Source: Amycolatopsis sp. CA-128772 (lineage in GTDB: Bacteria; Actinomycetota; Actinomycetes; Mycobacteriales; Pseudonocardiaceae). From it: DNA of 64,000 bases. This document shows, in pieces, positions 15,868-25,799 of this stretch. Both the position numbers and the translations under genes were made by a program. Within the stretch, counting starts at the first letter, position 1, and the number at the start of each line of letters is the position of its first letter. Under the pieces are notes generated by a model. That model was not told where the DNA came from. It made no database searches and was given only the letters and a program-made list of their open reading frames with translations. The stretch is from positions 1 through 64,000 of the forward strand of contig NZ_PPHG01000079.1 in assembly GCF_002904295.1 (NCBI RefSeq), read 5' to 3'.

Positions 15868-17307
15868 GTGCAAGGAATCTGGACCACGGAACGGATTCGC
15901 GAGGCGGAGGGGCGGGCGTTCGCCGTCACGCCCGACGGCGAGCTGATGCGCCGCGCGTCCTTCGGGCTCGCGGTGCAGCTCGCGGACTTCCTCGAAGACC
16001 ACGTCGGCGGCGTGTCCGGCCGCCGGGTCGTCCTGCTGGTCGGCTCGGGCGACAACGGCGGTGACGCCCTGTGGGCCGGTGCCTTCCTGCGCCGCCGCGG
16101 GGTCGCGGTGACGGCGGTCCTGCTCAACCCCGCGAAGGCCCACGCACGAGGTCTCCGGGCGCTCAAGCGAGCCGGTGGCCGCGCGGTGTCCGCCGCGGAC
16201 GGTCCACAGTGGATCGCGAAAGCGGATGTCGTCGTCGACGGGATCGTCGGGATTTCCGGAAGCGGCCCGCTGCGCCCCGACGCGGCCCGGCTCGTCGAGC
16301 TGGTCGAGGCCCCGATCGTCGCGGTCGACCTGCCCAGCGGCGTCGACCCGGACACCGGCGCGGTCGACGGTCCCGCGGTGCAGGCCGCCAAAACCGTCAC
16401 GTTCGGCGCCCTCAAACCGGTACACGCGCTCGCGCCCACCCGCTGCGGCGAAGTCGTGCTGGTCGACATCGGCCTCGAACTGGCGGAACCCGACCTGCAG
16501 CGCCTCGACATCGTCGACGTCGCCGCGGCCTGGCCGGTCCCGGGCCCGGAGGACGACAAGTACAGCCAGGGCGTGGTCGGCATCGCGGCCGGCTCGGCGA
16601 CCTACCCGGGCGCGGCGGTGCTCGCCGCCGGCTCGGCGGTCCGCGCGACCTCCGGTCTGGTGCGCTACGCGGGGCACGCGGCCGACGTCGTCCGCGGGCA
16701 GTGGCCGGAGATCATCGCGACCGGCACGGTCGCGGACGCCGGGCGCGTCCAGGCGTGGGCGGTCGGCCCCGGCATCGGCACCGGCTCGGAAGGCCGGGAC
16801 GTGCTGCGGTACGTCCTCGGCCAGGGCGTCCCGGTCTGCGCCGACGCCGACGCGACGACGATCATCGCCAAGTCCCCGGACAACCTCGACGCCCGCGACC
16901 CGGATACGCCCCTGGTCCTGACCCCGCACGCGGGCGAGTACGAACGCCTGATGGGCCGCAAGCCCGGCCCGGACCGCGTGACGGCGGCCCGCGAAGCGGC
17001 GAAAAAGTACGACGCGGTGGTGCTGCTGAAGGGCCACTGCACGGTGATCGCGGCCCCGGACGGCCGGGTCGCGGTCAACACCCCGCGCGGTGCCTGGCTG
17101 GCGACGGCCGGATCCGGTGACGTCCTGTCGGGCCTGGTCGGCGCGCTGCTGGCGGCGGGTTTGGACCCCTGGCTGGCGGCCGCCGCCGCGGCCCACGTCC
17201 ACGCCCTGGCGGGTGCGATCGCCGCGCAGAACGCCCCCACGTCGGCGTCCGGCCTGGTCCACGCGATCCCGGAGGCCATCCGGGCGATCCGCTCGCTAAC
17301 GTCCTGA
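15868..17307 (+). CDS. nnr: Bifunctional NAD(P)H-hydrate epimerase/dehydratase
   Basis: A 479-residue fusion. The N-terminal YjeF_N part (about 1-210) has the nucleotide-binding VGSGDNGGDALWAG loop and epimerises damaged NAD(P)HX; the C-terminal ribokinase-like part (about 225-479) carries TPHAGEYERL and the AGSGDVLSGLVGALLA anion hole of the ADP-dependent dehydratase. Together they repair hydrated NADH and NADPH. The GTG start is 15 bases after glmS, so the two probably share a transcript, as in mycobacteria where the orthologue lies close to glmS. Confidence 0.93.
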   Translation: MQGIWTTERIREAEGRAFAVTPDGELMRRASFGLAVQLADFLEDHVGGVSGRRVVLLVGSGDNGGDALWAGAFLRRRGVAVTAVLLNPAKAHARGLRALKRAGGRAVSAADGPQWIAKADVVVDGIVGISGSGPLRPDAARLVELVEAPIVAVDLPSGVDPDTGAVDGPAVQAAKTVTFGALKPVHALAPTRCGEVVLVDIGLELAEPDLQRLDIVDVAAAWPVPGPEDDKYSQGVVGIAAGSATYPGAAVLAAGSAVRATSGLVRYAGHAADVVRGQWPEIIATGTVADAGRVQAWAVGPGIGTGSEGRDVLRYVLGQGVPVCADADATTIIAKSPDNLDARDPDTPLVLTPHAGEYERLMGRKPGPDRVTAAREAAKKYDAVVLLKGHCTVIAAPDGRVAVNTPRGAWLATAGSGDVLSGLVGALLAAGLDPWLAAAAAAHVHALAGAIAAQNAPTSASGLVHAIPEAIRAIRSLTS

Positions 17308-17363
17308 GAAGTCTTATCGAGTTCTCTGTTAACTTCGCGGGATAAATCTGGTAAGAATGCCGT
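17308..17363 (+). promoter_or_regulatory. AT-rich promoter/operator candidate before the DeoR gene
   Basis: This short gap is much richer in A and T than its surroundings. TTAACT (17329-17334) and TAAGAA (17352-17357) are 17 bases apart and resemble -35 and -10 elements, which would give a leaderless or nearly leaderless mRNA from the GTG at 17364. TTATC and GGATAA arms flank the centre and could be an operator for the DeoR protein itself. Confidence 0.4.
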
Positions 17364-18197
17364 GTGAGCGGCGGCACAGTACCCGGAGACCGGAAGACCC
17401 GGCCGTCCGATGCCGTCGTCGAGCAGCGGCGGCAGGACATCCTCGACCACGTCATCGAGCAGGGCGAGGCCCGGATCGACGACCTGACGTCGAAGTTCAA
17501 GGTCAGCCTGATGACCATCCACCGCGACCTCGACGACCTCGCCGAACGCCGGCTCCTGCGCAAGCTGCGCGGCAAGGTCGAGGCCTACCCGGCGCTGACC
17601 ATCGAGAGCGCCGCCCGCTTCCGCGACACCCTCCACCACGGTGAGAAGGAAGCACTCGGCCAGGCCGCGGCGAACCACGTCCAGCCCGGCCAGACCGTCT
17701 TCGTCGACGACTCGACCACCCTCCTCCCGCTGGTCCGGCGGCTCGCCGAGATCGACGCCCTCACCGTCGTCACCAACTCGCTGCACGCCGCCCGGCTGCT
17801 CGGGCCGGAGGTCGACGTCGTACTCGCCGGCGGCCGCTACAGCCACGAGTACGACTCCTGCGCCGGCCCCGAGGTGCTCAACCTGCTCGACAGCATCCGC
17901 GCCGACGTCTCGTTCGTCTCGGTGACCGCGGTCGCCGTCGGGCGCCTCTTCCACCCCGACCGCGACTACGCCGAGCTCAAGAAGGCCGCGCTCAAGGTCG
18001 CGAACCACAACGTCCTCGTCGCCGACCACTCGAAGTTCGGCCGCACCGCCACCTACGCGCACGGCGACGTCGGCGACTACGACCTGCTGATCACGGGCCA
18101 AGCCACGCCCACCGAAGAGATCGAGGCCGCGCTCAACGCCGGCACCGCGATCGAGATCGTCGAACACGTCGCAGAGGGGCAGCCCTATGACAGCTGA
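17364..18197 (+). CDS. DeoR-family transcriptional regulator of sugar metabolism
   Basis: A 277-residue regulator. The N-terminal winged helix (about 20-75) has the DeoR signature RRQDILDHVIEQGEARIDDLTSKF and VSLMTIHRDLDDL. The C-terminal sugar-phosphate sensor domain has FVDDSTT, VVTNSLHAARLL, a GGRYSHEYDSCAGP loop and DHSKFGRTA near the end. DeoR proteins of this type repress sugar catabolism genes and release DNA when a sugar phosphate binds. It overlaps the xylulokinase start by 11 bases, so the kinase and probably the ABC ATPase are its local targets. Confidence 0.9.
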   Translation: MSGGTVPGDRKTRPSDAVVEQRRQDILDHVIEQGEARIDDLTSKFKVSLMTIHRDLDDLAERRLLRKLRGKVEAYPALTIESAARFRDTLHHGEKEALGQAAANHVQPGQTVFVDDSTTLLPLVRRLAEIDALTVVTNSLHAARLLGPEVDVVLAGGRYSHEYDSCAGPEVLNLLDSIRADVSFVSVTAVAVGRLFHPDRDYAELKKAALKVANHNVLVADHSKFGRTATYAHGDVGDYDLLITGQATPTEEIEAALNAGTAIEIVEHVAEGQPYDS

Positions 18198-19617
18198 ACT
18201 GGTTGCCGGGATCGACTCGTCCACGCAGTCGACCAAGGTCGTCGTGTGCGACGCCGAAACCGGCGAAATCGTCCGCACCGGCCGCGCGCCGCACCCCGAC
18301 GGCACCGAGGTCGCCCCCGCCGCCTGGTGGGACGCCTTCCAGGAGGCCACCAACGGCCTGCTCGACGGCGTCAAGGCCATCGGCGTCGGCGGGCAGCAGC
18401 ACGGCATGGTCACGCTGGACGAAAACAACGACGTGGTCCGGCCCGCGCTGCTCTGGAACGACACGCGTTCCGCGCAGGCGGCGCTCGACCTCATCGAGGA
18501 GCTCGGCGGCCCGTCGACCTGGGCGAAGTCGGTCGGCTCGGTACCGGTCGCCAGCTTCACCGTCACGAAGCTGCGCTGGCTGGCCGAGCACGAGCCGAAG
18601 CTCGCCGACCGCGTCGCCCGCGTGCTGCTCCCGCACGACTGGCTGACCTGGAAACTCACCGGCGGCGACCCGGTCACCGACCGCGGCGACGCGTCCGGCA
18701 CCGGCTACTTCTCGCCGACCGACAACGCCTACCGCCTCGACGTCCTGAGCCACGCCTTCGGCGGCCGGACGCCGGCGCTGCCCACCGTGCTCGGCCCGGC
18801 CGACGCGGCCGGCCACACCCCGGACGGCCTGCTCGTCTCGGCCGGCACCGGCGACAACATGGCCGCCGCGCTCGGGCTGGAACTCAAGCCGGGTGACGCC
18901 GTCGTCTCGCTCGGCACCAGCGGCACCGTGTTCGGCGTCGCGGGGACCGGCGCGGCCGACGCCAGCGGCGAGGTCGCCGGGTTCGCCGACGCCACCGGCC
19001 GCTTCCTCCCGCTCGCCTGCACCCTCAACGCCGCCCGCGTCCTCACCGCGACGGCCGCGATGCTCGGCGCGACGCTCAGCGAGTTCGACCGCCTCGCGCT
19101 GACCGCCGAGCCGGGCGCCGGCGGGCTGACGTTCCTGCCGTACCTGGACGGCGAGCGCACCCCGAACCTGCCCGGCGCCACCGGCTCGCTGGCCGGGCTG
19201 ACCAGGGACAACATGACCCCGGAGAACCTCGCGCGCAGCGCCGTCGAAGGCATGCTCTGCGGCTTGGCCGCCGGCCTCGACGCGGTGCGCGCGCACGGCC
19301 TCGACGTCCAGCGCGTGCTGCTGATCGGCGGGGGCGCGCAGTCGCGGGCCGTCCGCGCGGTCGCGCCGCTGGTCTTCGGCGTGCCCGTGCAGCTGCCCGA
19401 AGTCGCCGAGTACGTCGCGCTCGGCGCGGCGCGGCAGGCGGCGTGGGCCCTGGCTTCCAGTGCGGAACCTCCGTCCTGGCAGGAGCACCGGAAACTCCGG
19501 CTCGAGCTGGACGAGCCGACCGAGGCGCAGCGCGCCGAGGGCCACCGGATCCAGCAGCGCCACCTCGAAGCCCGCGAAGCGGCTTACGGGGTCCGGCGGA
19601 ATCTCGGAGAGGACTGA
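18187..19617 (+). CDS. xylB: Xylulokinase-like FGGY sugar kinase
   Basis: A 476-residue FGGY kinase. Diagnostic parts are GIDSSTQSTK at the N terminus, the substrate loop GGQQHGMV, ALLWNDTRSA, SAGTGDNMAAALG with the catalytic Asp, and GTSGTVFGVAG for phosphate. The pattern fits xylulokinase best: ATP-dependent phosphorylation of D-xylulose to xylulose-5-phosphate for the pentose phosphate pathway. A related kinase for another ketopentose cannot be excluded. It is coupled to the DeoR gene and followed 3 bases later by the ABC ATPase gene. No xylose isomerase is in the window. Confidence 0.88.
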   Translation: MTAELVAGIDSSTQSTKVVVCDAETGEIVRTGRAPHPDGTEVAPAAWWDAFQEATNGLLDGVKAIGVGGQQHGMVTLDENNDVVRPALLWNDTRSAQAALDLIEELGGPSTWAKSVGSVPVASFTVTKLRWLAEHEPKLADRVARVLLPHDWLTWKLTGGDPVTDRGDASGTGYFSPTDNAYRLDVLSHAFGGRTPALPTVLGPADAAGHTPDGLLVSAGTGDNMAAALGLELKPGDAVVSLGTSGTVFGVAGTGAADASGEVAGFADATGRFLPLACTLNAARVLTATAAMLGATLSEFDRLALTAEPGAGGLTFLPYLDGERTPNLPGATGSLAGLTRDNMTPENLARSAVEGMLCGLAAGLDAVRAHGLDVQRVLLIGGGAQSRAVRAVAPLVFGVPVQLPEVAEYVALGAARQAAWALASSAEPPSWQEHRKLRLELDEPTEAQRAEGHRIQQRHLEAREAAYGVRRNLGED

Positions 19618-19620
19618 CCG

Positions 19621-20709
<1,089 letters not shown>

Positions 20710-20738
20710 CCTCGGGTCATGGGAAACTGGGAGGCGTT

Positions 20739-21854
20739 ATGTCTTCCAGTTTCCCCCGCGCCCAGGTCGACATCGACCTCGACGCGATCCGCCACAACCT
20801 CACCCTGCTGGGTGCCCGCGCGCCCGGCGCCCAGGTGATGGCCGTGGTGAAGGCCGATGCCTACGGCCACGGCGCGCTGCCGGTGGCGCGCGCCGCGGTC
20901 GAGGCCGGCGCGTCCTGGCTCGGCACCTGCTCTCTCGGCGAAGCCCTCGCCCTCCGCGAGGCCGGCATCGGGACCCGGCTGTTCAGCTGGCTGGACACCC
21001 CGGACGTCGACTTCGCGGCGGGCGTCGAAAACGACATCGACCTCGCCGCCAGCTCGCTGGGTGAGCTTCGCCGCATCGCGGCCGCCGCGAAACCGGGTAC
21101 TCCGGCTCGTGTGCACCTCAAAATCGACACCGGGCTGTCGCGCAACGGCTGCCCGCCCGCCGCGTGGGCCGAGCTGGTCGAAGCGGCGGCCGCCGAACCG
21201 CGGGTCGAGGTGGTCGCGATCTGGTCCCACCTCGCGTGCGCCGACGAGCCGGACCACCCGGCGACCGACCTGCAGGCGAAACGCTTCGCCGAGGCCTACG
21301 ACACGGCCCGCGCCGCCGGGCTCGACCCGCTGCGCCACCTGGCGAACTCCGCGGCCCTGCTGACCCGGCCCGACCTGCACTTCGACGTCGTCCGGCCGGG
21401 CATCGCGATGTACGGGCTCAACCCGGTGCCGCAGGCCGAGGACCTGCGCCCGGCCATGACGTTCCGGTCGGCGGTCGCGCTGGTCAAGCGGATCGAGGCC
21501 GGGGAATCGGTGTCGTACGGGCACACCTGGACGGCGGAGCGCGACACGACCCTGGCGCTCGTCCCGGCCGGGTACGCCGACGGCGTTCCGCGGTCCCTGT
21601 CCGGCCGCATGGACGTGCTCCTCGGCGGGCAGCGGCGGCCGGTCGCCGGGCGGGTCTGCATGGACCAGCTGGTGGTCGACTGCGGCGACCACACACCGGC
21701 CGTCGGCGACGAGGTCGTCCTGTTCGGGGCCGGGACGCACGGCGAGCCGACCGCCCGGGAGTGGGCCGACAAGCTGGGGACCATCGACTACGAAATCGTC
21801 ACCTCGATGTACCGCCCGCGCGTGCGCCGCCGGTATCTGGGGACGGGCGAGTGA
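20739..21854 (+). CDS. alr: Alanine racemase
   Basis: A 371-residue PLP enzyme that interconverts L- and D-alanine for peptidoglycan. The PLP lysine is Lys38 in AVVKADAYGHG. The second catalytic base, a Tyr, lies in SVSYGHTW, and the barrel (VHLKIDTGLSRNG, SNSAALL-like region, RPGIAMYGLNP) leads into the C-terminal beta domain ending YEIVTSMYRPRVRRRY. GGGAGG lies upstream of the ATG. Its stop overlaps the next start by four bases. Confidence 0.97.
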   Translation: MSSSFPRAQVDIDLDAIRHNLTLLGARAPGAQVMAVVKADAYGHGALPVARAAVEAGASWLGTCSLGEALALREAGIGTRLFSWLDTPDVDFAAGVENDIDLAASSLGELRRIAAAAKPGTPARVHLKIDTGLSRNGCPPAAWAELVEAAAAEPRVEVVAIWSHLACADEPDHPATDLQAKRFAEAYDTARAAGLDPLRHLANSAALLTRPDLHFDVVRPGIAMYGLNPVPQAEDLRPAMTFRSAVALVKRIEAGESVSYGHTWTAERDTTLALVPAGYADGVPRSLSGRMDVLLGGQRRPVAGRVCMDQLVVDCGDHTPAVGDEVVLFGAGTHGEPTAREWADKLGTIDYEIVTSMYRPRVRRRYLGTGE

Positions 21855-22948
21855 CACCTTCACGTCGACTGCTGGCCATCGCCGGCGGGGTCGGGGCCCT
21901 GGCCACCGGAACCGCCGCCGCCATCGCCGTCGCCGGGCAGCAGCGGCGGCACACCGAGGATCCGTACGTGGACGAGCCGCTGGGGGAGCTGAAGCCGGAC
22001 CGCACTTCGACGGTCGCGGCCGAGGACGGCACGCCGCTTTCGGTCGAGGAGATCGACCCGGAAGACGGCGGCGAACCGGAACTGACCGTCGTGGGGGTGC
22101 ACGGCTTCGCGCTTTCGCGGCGCTGCTGGCACTTCCAGCGCCGCGACCTCGCGTCCCTGCGGCTGCCCCGCGTGCGTCAGGTGTACTACGACCACCGCAG
22201 CCACGGCCTGTCCGGCGCGGCTTCGGCCGAGACGTCGACCATCGAACAGCTGGCGCGGGACCTCGACGCCGTGCTGCGGTCCCTGGTGCCGGAAGGACCC
22301 ATCGTGCTGCTGGGGCACTCGATGGGCGGCATGGTGATCATGGAGCTGGCCGCCGAATTCCCGCAGCTGTTCGAAGAGCGGGTGGAAGGCGTCGCCTTCA
22401 TCGCGACCGCGGCGGGCGAAGTCGGGGCACGCGGGTTGCCGCGTTCGCTGCTCTCGAAGTACAACCCGCTCACGCGCGCCGCCGGTGGCCTCGCCGGCTG
22501 GCAGCCGGGGCTGGTGGAGTTCGTGCGCGCGGCGGGCGGCCAGCTGACCCGCCAAGCCGTGCGCCGGCTGGCGTTCGGCAGCCGCGACGTCGCGCCGCGG
22601 CTGGTCGACTTCATGCTCGAAATGCTCGAAGTGACGCCGGTGCGCGGGCTCGTCAACTTCATCGACACGCTCGGCAGCCACAACCGCTACGCGGCCCTGG
22701 CCGGTCTGAAGCACGCGGAAGTGCTGGTCATCGGCGGCGATTCGGACCGGTTCACGCCGTTCGCGCACGCCGAGCGGATCGCGGCCGAGCTGCCCGACGC
22801 GGAGCTGGTGCGCGTCCGCGGCGCCGGCCACATGGTCCAGCTCGAGCAGCCCGAGCTGGTGAACAGCCATCTGATCGATCTCCTGCAACGCTGTTCCGGT
22901 GTGGACGGCGATCCCTCGTCCCGGCGAAACTGGTGGTGGCCGCGTTGA
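21851..22948 (+). CDS. Membrane-anchored alpha/beta-hydrolase
   Basis: A 365-residue protein starting at a GTG that overlaps the alr stop (GTGA). Residues 1-30 form a signal-anchor helix (LLAIAGGVGALATGTAAAIAVAG). The hydrolase domain has the oxyanion loop VHGFALSRR, the nucleophile elbow GHSMGGMV, Asp in GGDSDRFTP and His in GAGHMVQLEQP. It most likely hydrolyses esters or lipids at the membrane; the substrate is unknown. A hydrolase between alr and tsaE is common in actinomycetes, so this position is conserved. Confidence 0.85.
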   Translation: MTPSRRLLAIAGGVGALATGTAAAIAVAGQQRRHTEDPYVDEPLGELKPDRTSTVAAEDGTPLSVEEIDPEDGGEPELTVVGVHGFALSRRCWHFQRRDLASLRLPRVRQVYYDHRSHGLSGAASAETSTIEQLARDLDAVLRSLVPEGPIVLLGHSMGGMVIMELAAEFPQLFEERVEGVAFIATAAGEVGARGLPRSLLSKYNPLTRAAGGLAGWQPGLVEFVRAAGGQLTRQAVRRLAFGSRDVAPRLVDFMLEMLEVTPVRGLVNFIDTLGSHNRYAALAGLKHAEVLVIGGDSDRFTPFAHAERIAAELPDAELVRVRGAGHMVQLEQPELVNSHLIDLLQRCSGVDGDPSSRRNWWWPR

Positions 22949-23406
22949 GCATGGTGTTTCCGACACCCGAAGAGACCATGGACTTCGGGCGGGCCCTCGG
23001 CCGCGCCCTGCGGGCGGGTGACCTGGTCCTGCTGGCCGGGCCGCTCGGCGCGGGCAAGACGACGCTGACCCGCGGCATCGCGGACGGCCTCGGCGTCGGC
23101 GGCCGGGTGAGCAGCCCGACGTTCGTCCTGGCCCGCGTCCACCCGGCCGGCGCGGCCGGCGTGCCCCTGGTGCACGTGGACGCGTACCGCCTGGGCGGCG
23201 ACCTCTCCCAGCTGGACGACCTGGACCTGGACACCGACCTCGAGCGCTCGGCGATCGTGGTCGAGTGGGGCGAGGGCTCGGCCGAACGCCTGTCGGAGGA
23301 CTACCTGGTCGTCCGGCTGGAGCGCCGTGAGGACGACGTCCGCGAGGTGACGCTGGAGCCGCACGGCACCTGGGCCGACCGCACGCCGGACCTGGTGCGG
23401 GCGTAG
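22933..23406 (+). CDS. tsaE: tRNA threonylcarbamoyladenosine biosynthesis ATPase TsaE
   Basis: A 157-residue P-loop protein. The Walker A is GPLGAGKTT (about residues 36-44), followed by VSSPTFVLAR and the HVDAYRL motif typical of TsaE, and VEWGEG. TsaE works with TsaB and TsaD to attach the threonylcarbamoyl group at A37 of ANN-decoding tRNAs. The start is uncertain: GTG 22933 overlaps the hydrolase by 16 bases, while TTG 22945 would give a four-base overlap. Its partners tsaB and tsaD lie 4 kb away beyond an opposing gene block. Confidence 0.93.
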   Translation: MVAALSMVFPTPEETMDFGRALGRALRAGDLVLLAGPLGAGKTTLTRGIADGLGVGGRVSSPTFVLARVHPAGAAGVPLVHVDAYRLGGDLSQLDDLDLDTDLERSAIVVEWGEGSAERLSEDYLVVRLERREDDVREVTLEPHGTWADRTPDLVRA

Positions 23407-23418
23407 GGCCGCACCAGG
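23391..23418. terminator. Hairpin at the end of tsaE
   Basis: CCTGGTGCGG (23391-23400) pairs perfectly with CCGCACCAGG (23409-23418) around the tsaE stop codon. No T tract follows, so it could act as a weak bidirectional terminator between tsaE and the convergent gene. Confidence 0.5.
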
Positions 23419-23427
23419 TCGCTGCGC

Positions 23428-24426
23428 TCAGCCGCCGTTGTACTGCTGGTAGGCCGGTGCCCGGAACGCCCGGGCGCCGGCGCCCGCGATCTTGTCGACC
23501 GCGCGCAGGAACTTCGGCCCCATCTTCGCGGTGGCCTGCCGGACCGGGTGCGTGGCCCCGAAGTCCTCCGGGTTCGCCTGACCGTGCGCGAACATCGAGT
23601 AGATCAGCACCGGCTTGCCCGCGGCGTCGAACATGATCCCCGCCTCGTTGCGGCCGTCGTTCAGCCAGCCCGCCTTCGTGGCGATCCTCGCCCGGTCGAC
23701 GGACGACATCTCCCGGCGGACACCGTCGGTGAACGCCACCTGCGACCGCAGGATGGACAGCAGGTACTCCGTCGACGCCGGGCTCAGCAACGTGCCCGCG
23801 ACCAGCGCCTTCAGCAGGTCGTGGGTCTCGCGCGGAGTGGTCTGGCCGAGGAAGTAGCGGTTCGGGTTGGCCACCGGCGTGACCTGGGTCCTGGGGAAGC
23901 CCTTGGCCACCAGGATCTGGTTGATCTCGGCCGCCGGGACCACGAGCCCCACCAGCCGGACGCACGTGTCATCCGAAACCGTGAGGAACAGCGACAGGAC
24001 GTGCCCCAGCGTGAACGAGCTCGGGTAGGCCCCGTCCAGGATGATGATGCCGTCACCACCCGGCACGACGATGCTCGCCGGCACCTGGACCTGCTGGTCC
24101 AGGGTGAGCAGGCCACGGTCGACCTTGTCCATCAAGGTGACCGCGACGGCCACCTTGTTGACGCTGTACGCCTCGACGACCTCGTCGGACGCCACGTCCA
24201 CGGCCACGTCGTCGGCCACGCTGACGTAGGAGTTCCAGACACCGCCCGCCTCGGCGGCCGCGGTGTCGTAGACGCGCTTCACCTTCCGCCGGGCCCGGTC
24301 CGGTGTGGCCGGGCTGGCCTCGATGTCTGCTTCCTGCGCGAACGCGGGAGAGCCGGCCAGCATGCTTCCAGCGGCGACGGCGGTTCCCAAACCGAACGCC
24401 GCTCGCCTGTTGAGTCGATACCCCAT
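23428..24426 (-). CDS. Secreted class A beta-lactamase-fold serine hydrolase with altered active site
   Basis: A 332-residue protein with a Tat-like signal (NRRAAFGLG, cleavage near AFA30). The class A scheme is visible: S88-V-N-K91 for SxxK, S151-D-D for SDN, and K251-A-G for KTG. Two positions differ from true beta-lactamases. The third box has Ala in place of Thr, and the omega-loop stretch before TTPRE (about 180-195) has no Glu where Glu166 would sit. It may therefore be a penicillin-binding or other wall hydrolase, not a resistance enzyme. It stands at the end of a three-gene minus-strand block. Confidence 0.8.
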   Translation of the reverse strand: MGYRLNRRAAFGLGTAVAAGSMLAGSPAFAQEADIEASPATPDRARRKVKRVYDTAAAEAGGVWNSYVSVADDVAVDVASDEVVEAYSVNKVAVAVTLMDKVDRGLLTLDQQVQVPASIVVPGGDGIIILDGAYPSSFTLGHVLSLFLTVSDDTCVRLVGLVVPAAEINQILVAKGFPRTQVTPVANPNRYFLGQTTPRETHDLLKALVAGTLLSPASTEYLLSILRSQVAFTDGVRREMSSVDRARIATKAGWLNDGRNEAGIMFDAAGKPVLIYSMFAHGQANPEDFGATHPVRQATAKMGPKFLRAVDKIAGAGARAFRAPAYQQYNGG

Positions 24427-24467
24427 CGCAAGATCCAACCACGGACCTCGTGGGTGAGAAACCGGTT

Positions 24468-25799
24468 CTAACGCTGTTTCTCACCCACGACCGCGCGGGC
24501 CACGCCGAGGTCGACCAGGTCCTGCGGCCGCAGGTGCAGCTGGTTGGCGATGTCCGGCACCTCCGCCGCCGGGCGCTTGAGGATCGCCGCCGCGGCCTCC
24601 GGGGACGTCACCGAGAAGTACGCGTCCGGCGTCACCCACGTCGAGCCCGCCGCCGCGAACGCCAGTGCGCCGCCCGAGCCGCCTTCGCCGATCACCAGCG
24701 TCGTCACCGGGACCGACGCCGTGGCCACCGCCTCGAACAGCTCCGCGATCGCGCCGCCCGCGCCGGCCTGCTCGGCCGCCGCGTCGTTCGCCGCGCCCGG
24801 GGTGTCGACCAGCGTCAGCACCGGGATGCCCAGGCGGGACGCCAGCCGCACCAGGCGCGCCGCCGTCCGGAAGCCCGAGGGCAACGTCGGCGTGCCGCAC
24901 TGGGCCGCGTACGCGATCGTCCGGCCGTCGCGCCAGCCGAAGCCGCAGGCAACACCGGGATCCGCGCCGCCGACGCGGTCGCCGCTGATGTCCGCCCGCC
25001 AGCCGAAGTAGGCGTCGAGGTACTCCGCGGCCCGCGCTCGTGATGGTGACCGCGCCGCCTGGACCGCTTCCCAGCCCGTCTCGGGCAGCGGGGTGGCCCG
25101 CAACGCGGACGGCGGGGGTGCCGCCGCCGTCGAACGCGCGGTCAGCAGCCGCAGCCACCGCTCCAGCGCCGCACCGAGTTCCGCCGGGGCCACCACGGCG
25201 TCGACCTGACCCCATTCGAGCTTCGCCTCGGCGGTGTAGGCCTCCGGCGAGCCTTCCGGACGTACCCGCGAGCCCGCGAAGCCGACCTGCGCCTCCGGCA
25301 GCGCGAGGACGACGTCGGCGCCCGCGCCGAGCGTCGCCCAGCCGCCGCCGGTCGTCGGGTCGCGCAGCACCGCGATCTGCGGGATGCCCACCGACCGCGT
25401 CAACGCCGACGCCCGCGCCACCCGCTGCAGCTGCATCAGCGCCCGCATGCCCTGCTGCATGCGGCTGCCGCCGGTCGCGACCAGCGACACCACCGGCAGC
25501 CGCGCGTCGCGGGCGTGCGCGAACGCCGCCTCGAGCCGGTCGCCGGTCCGCTGGCCCAGCGAGCCGCCGAGGAAGCCGAATTCGAAGGCGATCAGCACGG
25601 CTTCGACGTCGCCGATCTTCGCCGTCCCGCAGACGACCGACTCCTTCTCGCCGGTGCGTTGTTCCGCGGCGGAACGCGCTTCCCGGTAGCCCGGCCAGCC
25701 GATCGGGCCGTCGGCGGGCTCCTCGCGCAGCGGGGTGGCGAACTCCGTGAAACCGTTAGCGATCGCGCCGACGACCTCGCGCGCCGGCAGCCTAGGCAC
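24468..25799 (-). CDS. Fused acetyl-CoA carboxylase-type carboxyltransferase (AccD-AccA in one chain)
   Basis: A 443-residue protein combining a beta-like half (about 1-220; GGSRMQQGMRALMQLQR and DPTTGGGWATLG) with an alpha-like half (about 240-443; VDTPGAANDAAAEQ and IGEGGSGGALAF). The oxyanion glycine pairs of both halves are present. The N-terminal zinc ribbon of AccD is absent. It should transfer carboxyl from biotin to acetyl-CoA or another acyl-CoA, but no biotin carboxylase or carrier gene is close. The GTG start overlaps the stop of the acyl-CoA ligase by eight bases, so the two are one operon, which hints at malonyl-CoA supply. Confidence 0.85.
   Translation of the reverse strand: MPRLPAREVVGAIANGFTEFATPLREEPADGPIGWPGYREARSAAEQRTGEKESVVCGTAKIGDVEAVLIAFEFGFLGGSLGQRTGDRLEAAFAHARDARLPVVSLVATGGSRMQQGMRALMQLQRVARASALTRSVGIPQIAVLRDPTTGGGWATLGAGADVVLALPEAQVGFAGSRVRPEGSPEAYTAEAKLEWGQVDAVVAPAELGAALERWLRLLTARSTAAAPPPSALRATPLPETGWEAVQAARSPSRARAAEYLDAYFGWRADISGDRVGGADPGVACGFGWRDGRTIAYAAQCGTPTLPSGFRTAARLVRLASRLGIPVLTLVDTPGAANDAAAEQAGAGGAIAELFEAVATASVPVTTLVIGEGGSGGALAFAAAGSTWVTPDAYFSVTSPEAAAAILKRPAAEVPDIANQLHLRPQDLVDLGVARAVVGEKQR

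Noticed and set aside
13954..17262. An 1100-codon minus-strand open frame opposite glmS and nnr
   Set aside because: The plus strand has unmistakable conserved enzymes; long antisense frames are normal in high-GC DNA.
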